64,000 nt of DNA. It comes from Halopenitus salinus (GTDB taxonomy: Archaea > Halobacteriota > Halobacteria > Halobacteriales > Haloferacaceae). Of this stretch, positions 61,678 through 64,000 are shown one piece after another (position 1 is the stretch's first letter; each line of letters begins with the position of its first letter). The notes below the pieces were generated by a model, which saw only the letters and a program-made list of their open reading frames with translations, searched no databases and was not told the origin of the DNA. A program made the translations under genes and the position numbers. The DNA lies in NCBI RefSeq assembly GCF_042662125.1, contig NZ_JBHSXL010000009.1:620001-684000 (forward strand), in the 5' to 3' direction.

Positions 61678-63471
61678 ATGCGGGTCCACGTCGGACAGGC
61701 GGCGACGGCCGAGGAGGCGACCGCGATCGCGCGCTCGCTCGCCGAGCACCTGGGGACGCCGATCGAGGTGTACGTCGGCGAGGCTGACGAGCCGGCCGCG
61801 ACCGCCGATCCCCCGGACCGCGACTACCCGATCGAGGACGACCTCGGACCGACGGAGCGGGAGCGGGCCCTCAAAGCGGAGATCGCGGACATCCTCGAGG
61901 GGGGACCAGAAAAGTACAAAAAGCGGCTCTCGGAACGGGGCAAGCTGTTCGTGCGCGATCGCCTCGACCTCTGGTTCGGCGGCGAGGACGGGACCGGCGG
62001 AACAGGCGAGGCGGGCGAGGAGCCGCCGGCGGGGGTCCGCTTCGAGGACGGCCGATTCGCAGCTTTCGACGAGTGGCACGAGAACGGCGCGAACGTCGAC
62101 GACTACGACGAGAACGTGCGGCTTCCCGCGGACGGCCTGTTGACGGGGGCCGCGACCTTCGAGGGACGCGACGTCCACTTCATGGCCAACGACTTCACCG
62201 TCAAGGCCGGATCGATGGCGGCCCGCGGCGTCGAGAAGTTCCTTCGGATGCAGCGGCGGGCGATGAAGACGCGAAAGCCGATCCTCTATCTGATGGACTC
62301 CTCGGGCGGCCGGATCGACGAACAGACCGGATTCTTCGCGAACCGCGAGGGGATCGGCAGGTACTACTACAACCACTCGATGCTCTCGGGGGTCGTCCCG
62401 CAGATCTGCGTCCTCTACGGGCCGTGTATCGCCGGGGCGGCCTACACGCCGGTCTTCGCCGACTTCACCGTCATGGTCGAGGGGATCTCCGCGATGGCGA
62501 TCGCCTCCCCGCGGATGGTCAAGATGGTCACCGGCGAGGAGATCGACATGGCCGACCTCGGCGGGCCGGCCGTCCACGCCGAACACACCGGGTCAGCGGA
62601 CCTGATCGCGGAGGACGAGGAACACGCGCGCGAACTCGTCGCCGACCTCATCGGGTATCTCCCGGACCGAACCGGCGAGGATCCGCCCCACGCCCCGACG
62701 CGCTCGCCGACCCACTCGCCGGCGGGCATCGACGAGGTGGTCCCCGCGGAGCCGAACCGCGCCTACGACGTTCGGGACCTCCTCGTCCGGATCGCCGACG
62801 CGGAGTCGATCCTCGAGCTCAAGTCCGAATACGCCCCCGAGATGCTCACGGCGTTCTGTCGGATCGACGGGCGGCCGATCGGCGTCGTCGCGAACCAGCC
62901 GGACGTGCGGTCGGGAGCGATCTTTCCGGACTCGGCCCAGAAGGCCGCGGAGTTCGTCTGGACGTGTGACGCCTACGGGATCCCCCTCCTGTACCTGTGT
63001 GACACGCCGGGGTTCATGGCCGGATCGCAGGTCGAACGCGAGGGGATCCTCGAGGCCGGAAAGAAGCTCATCTACGCCACCTCCACCGCGACGGTTCCCA
63101 CCCAGACCGTCGTCGTCCGCAAGGCCTACGGCGCCGGGATCTACGCGATGGGCGGTCCCGCCTACGAACCCGAGAGCGTGCTCGGGCTCCCCTCGGGAGA
63201 GATCGCGATCATGGGCCCCGAGGCGGCAGTGAACGCCGTCCACGCACGCAAGCTCGCCGAGATCGACGACCCCGAGGAGCGCGAAGCCCGCGAGCGGGAG
63301 CTGCGCGAGCAGTACCGCGAGGACATTGACGTCCACCGCATGGCCAGCGAGGTGGTGATCGACGAGCTCGTCGAGCCCTCCCGGCTGCGCGAGGAGCTCG
63401 CGGCGCGGTTCGACTTCTACGCCGACGTCGAGGAGGACCTGCCCGACCGGAAACACGGCACGGTGTTTTGA
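61678..63471 (+). CDS. Acyl-CoA carboxylase carboxyltransferase subunit
   Basis: A 597-residue carboxyltransferase (PccB/MccB-like) that moves CO2 from biotin to an acyl-CoA such as propionyl-CoA. Two crotonase-like halves: MDSSGGRIDEQTGFFANREG and YGPCIAGAAYTPVFADFTVM in the N-half, CDTPGFMAGSQVEREGI and AYGAGIYAMGGPAYEPE in the C-half, with oxyanion-hole Gly-Ala/Gly-Ile pairs. Roughly 60 residues precede the usual start and look like a small added alpha/beta unit. No biotin carboxylase or carrier gene is next to it. A 21-bp repeat begins at its stop. Confidence 0.88.
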   Translation: MRVHVGQAATAEEATAIARSLAEHLGTPIEVYVGEADEPAATADPPDRDYPIEDDLGPTERERALKAEIADILEGGPEKYKKRLSERGKLFVRDRLDLWFGGEDGTGGTGEAGEEPPAGVRFEDGRFAAFDEWHENGANVDDYDENVRLPADGLLTGAATFEGRDVHFMANDFTVKAGSMAARGVEKFLRMQRRAMKTRKPILYLMDSSGGRIDEQTGFFANREGIGRYYYNHSMLSGVVPQICVLYGPCIAGAAYTPVFADFTVMVEGISAMAIASPRMVKMVTGEEIDMADLGGPAVHAEHTGSADLIAEDEEHARELVADLIGYLPDRTGEDPPHAPTRSPTHSPAGIDEVVPAEPNRAYDVRDLLVRIADAESILELKSEYAPEMLTAFCRIDGRPIGVVANQPDVRSGAIFPDSAQKAAEFVWTCDAYGIPLLYLCDTPGFMAGSQVEREGILEAGKKLIYATSTATVPTQTVVVRKAYGAGIYAMGGPAYEPESVLGLPSGEIAIMGPEAAVNAVHARKLAEIDDPEEREARERELREQYREDIDVHRMASEVVIDELVEPSRLREELAARFDFYADVEEDLPDRKHGTVF

Positions 63472-63548
63472 TCGGCGTTCGAACGGTCCCGATCGGCGTT
63501 CGTACGAGCCCGATCGGGGGTTCGCGCTCTCGATCCGGAATTCGCGCC
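63470..63548 (+). repeat. 21-bp imperfect tandem repeat starting in a stop codon
   Basis: Units gatcggcgttcgaacggtccc cut at 63470-63490, a variant at 63491-63511, then diverging copies from 63512 (GATCGGGGGTTCGCGCTCTC) and 63532 (GATCCGGAATTCGCGCC). The first unit begins with the second base of the carboxyltransferase TGA stop. Confidence 0.8.
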
Positions 63549-63583
63549 AACATCTATGCAACCCCGTCCCCAACGGTCGGCCG

Positions 63584-64000
63584 ATGGCAACGCTCGAGCG
63601 GCTTCGCGTGTATCCGATCAAGGGACTCTCGGGGATCGACGTCGAATCGGCACGGATCCTCGAGGGCGGAACGCTGGCGCACGACCGGGAGTTCGCGCTC
63701 TTCGATGCGGACGGCGAGGTGATAAACGGCAAACGGACCGACCGCGTCCACGATCTGTCGGTCGAGTTCGATCCGGGGACCGCGGTCGTGACCGTCGAGG
63801 ACACGGCCACCGGGGAAGACACGGCGACCGGGGGCGGTTCGAAACGGTTCGATCTGGACGACGAGACCGATCGAGATCGGGCCGAGCGATGGTTCGGCTC
63901 CGTCTTCGACCTCGAGGTGGCCCTCGAGCGCGACCGCTCGCTGGGATACGTCGACCGACGGGAGATGGGCCCCTCCGTGGTCTCGACGGCCACCCTTGAG
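63584..64000 (+). CDS. MOSC-domain protein, 5' part
   Basis: The first 139 codons of a gene that runs off the right edge. The visible part is the MOSC N-terminal beta barrel: LERLRVYPIKGLSGIDVES, HDREFALFDADGEVINGKR and DLEVALERDRSLGYVD, as in YcbX/MOCO sulfurase C-terminal proteins that bind the molybdenum cofactor and handle N-hydroxylated substrates. The catalytic Cys would lie beyond the window. A polar insert (TATGEDTATGGG) is halophile-specific. Start ATG 63584. Confidence 0.85.
   Translation, partial: MATLERLRVYPIKGLSGIDVESARILEGGTLAHDREFALFDADGEVINGKRTDRVHDLSVEFDPGTAVVTVEDTATGEDTATGGGSKRFDLDDETDRDRAERWFGSVFDLEVALERDRSLGYVDRREMGPSVVSTATLE

Overview
This 64 kb window is chromosomal DNA of a haloarchaeon (class Halobacteria). 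The evidence is very high GC with G or C at most third codon positions and acidic proteins rich in Asp and Glu. Many genes have an AT-rich TATA-like box about 25-35 bases upstream of the start codon and almost no leader, as expected of leaderless mRNAs. There are haloarchaeal families (HalX response regulator, DUF5794, UPF0058, DUF555), archaeal proteasome, RNase P and DNA ligase genes, and a semi-phosphorylative and gluconeogenic style of sugar metabolism. The composition would suit a Halorubrum-like genus, but I cannot fix the genus from sequence alone. Almost all of the window is ordinary core genome; I see no prophage, IS element, CRISPR array or rRNA operon.

Layout. 1-5.0 kb: antitoxin-like fragment, DUF457 membrane hydrolase, HTTM membrane protein, MFS transporter, acyl-CoA dehydrogenase. 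5-10 kb: RIO-type kinase, acylphosphatase divergent from a GlmM-like phosphohexomutase, a Gly-rich protein, RNase P subunit Rnp4, a YhbY RNA-binding protein and an MscS channel. 10-18.3 kb: HalX response regulator, guaB, a possible small gene plus DUF5794 protein, a pilin-like protein, a large FAD/Fe-S D-lactate-type dehydrogenase, UPF0058. 18.4-21.8 kb: 2-oxoacid:ferredoxin oxidoreductase korAB followed by an Lrp-type regulator, with a perfect palindrome in the korA promoter. 21.9-30 kb: DNA polymerase IV, unknown membrane protein, HerA/DUF87 ATPase, VOC protein, triosephosphate isomerase, DICT sensor protein, MBF1-like regulator. 30-37 kb: aroA, msrB, MBL hydrolase, DNA ligase, GCS2-like enzyme, proteasome beta, and a small membrane protein with a strong palindromic TATA box. 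37.6-42.3 kb: DUF555, HTH-CBS regulator, purM, M50 protease and TraB operon. 42.4-46.7 kb: amino-sugar nucleotide genes glmS and two tandem GlmU-like paralogues. 46.9-52.9 kb: class V aminotransferase, a 37-residue zinc microprotein, tRNA-Lys(CUU) with a displaced copy of its 3' end, a TrkA/DHH phosphoesterase, a PRC-barrel protein, a HhH-MutS ATPase and cspA. 53-58 kb: small zinc protein, methylmalonyl-CoA epimerase, a 36-bp tandem repeat array, membrane protein, 3-hydroxyacyl-CoA dehydrogenase, a HhH-like protein, fructose-bisphosphate aldolase and FBPase. 58-64 kb: a divergent sugar-acid cluster (FAH, cupin, SDR versus enolase-superfamily dehydratase), a carboxyltransferase, and the 5' part of a MOSC gene.

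How the genes work together. tpiA, fba and fbp form a triose-to-hexose route. glmM, glmS and the GlmU-like proteins would make UDP-amino sugars for glycosylation. Acyl-CoA dehydrogenase, hydroxyacyl-CoA dehydrogenase, methylmalonyl-CoA epimerase and the carboxyltransferase belong to fatty-acid and propionyl-CoA metabolism, with KorAB feeding on 2-oxoacids. The 58-61.5 kb cluster looks like a non-phosphorylative sugar-acid pathway with an unusual SDR that lacks the YxxxK motif.

The most notable non-gene signal is a series of short tandem duplications (16-36 bp units) that begin at or straddle stop codons of at least five genes; the most striking is the 4 x 36 bp array at the end of the epimerase gene. 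The second is the tRNA-Lys 3'-end copy 117 bp away from the tRNA, which looks like an attachment-site scar.
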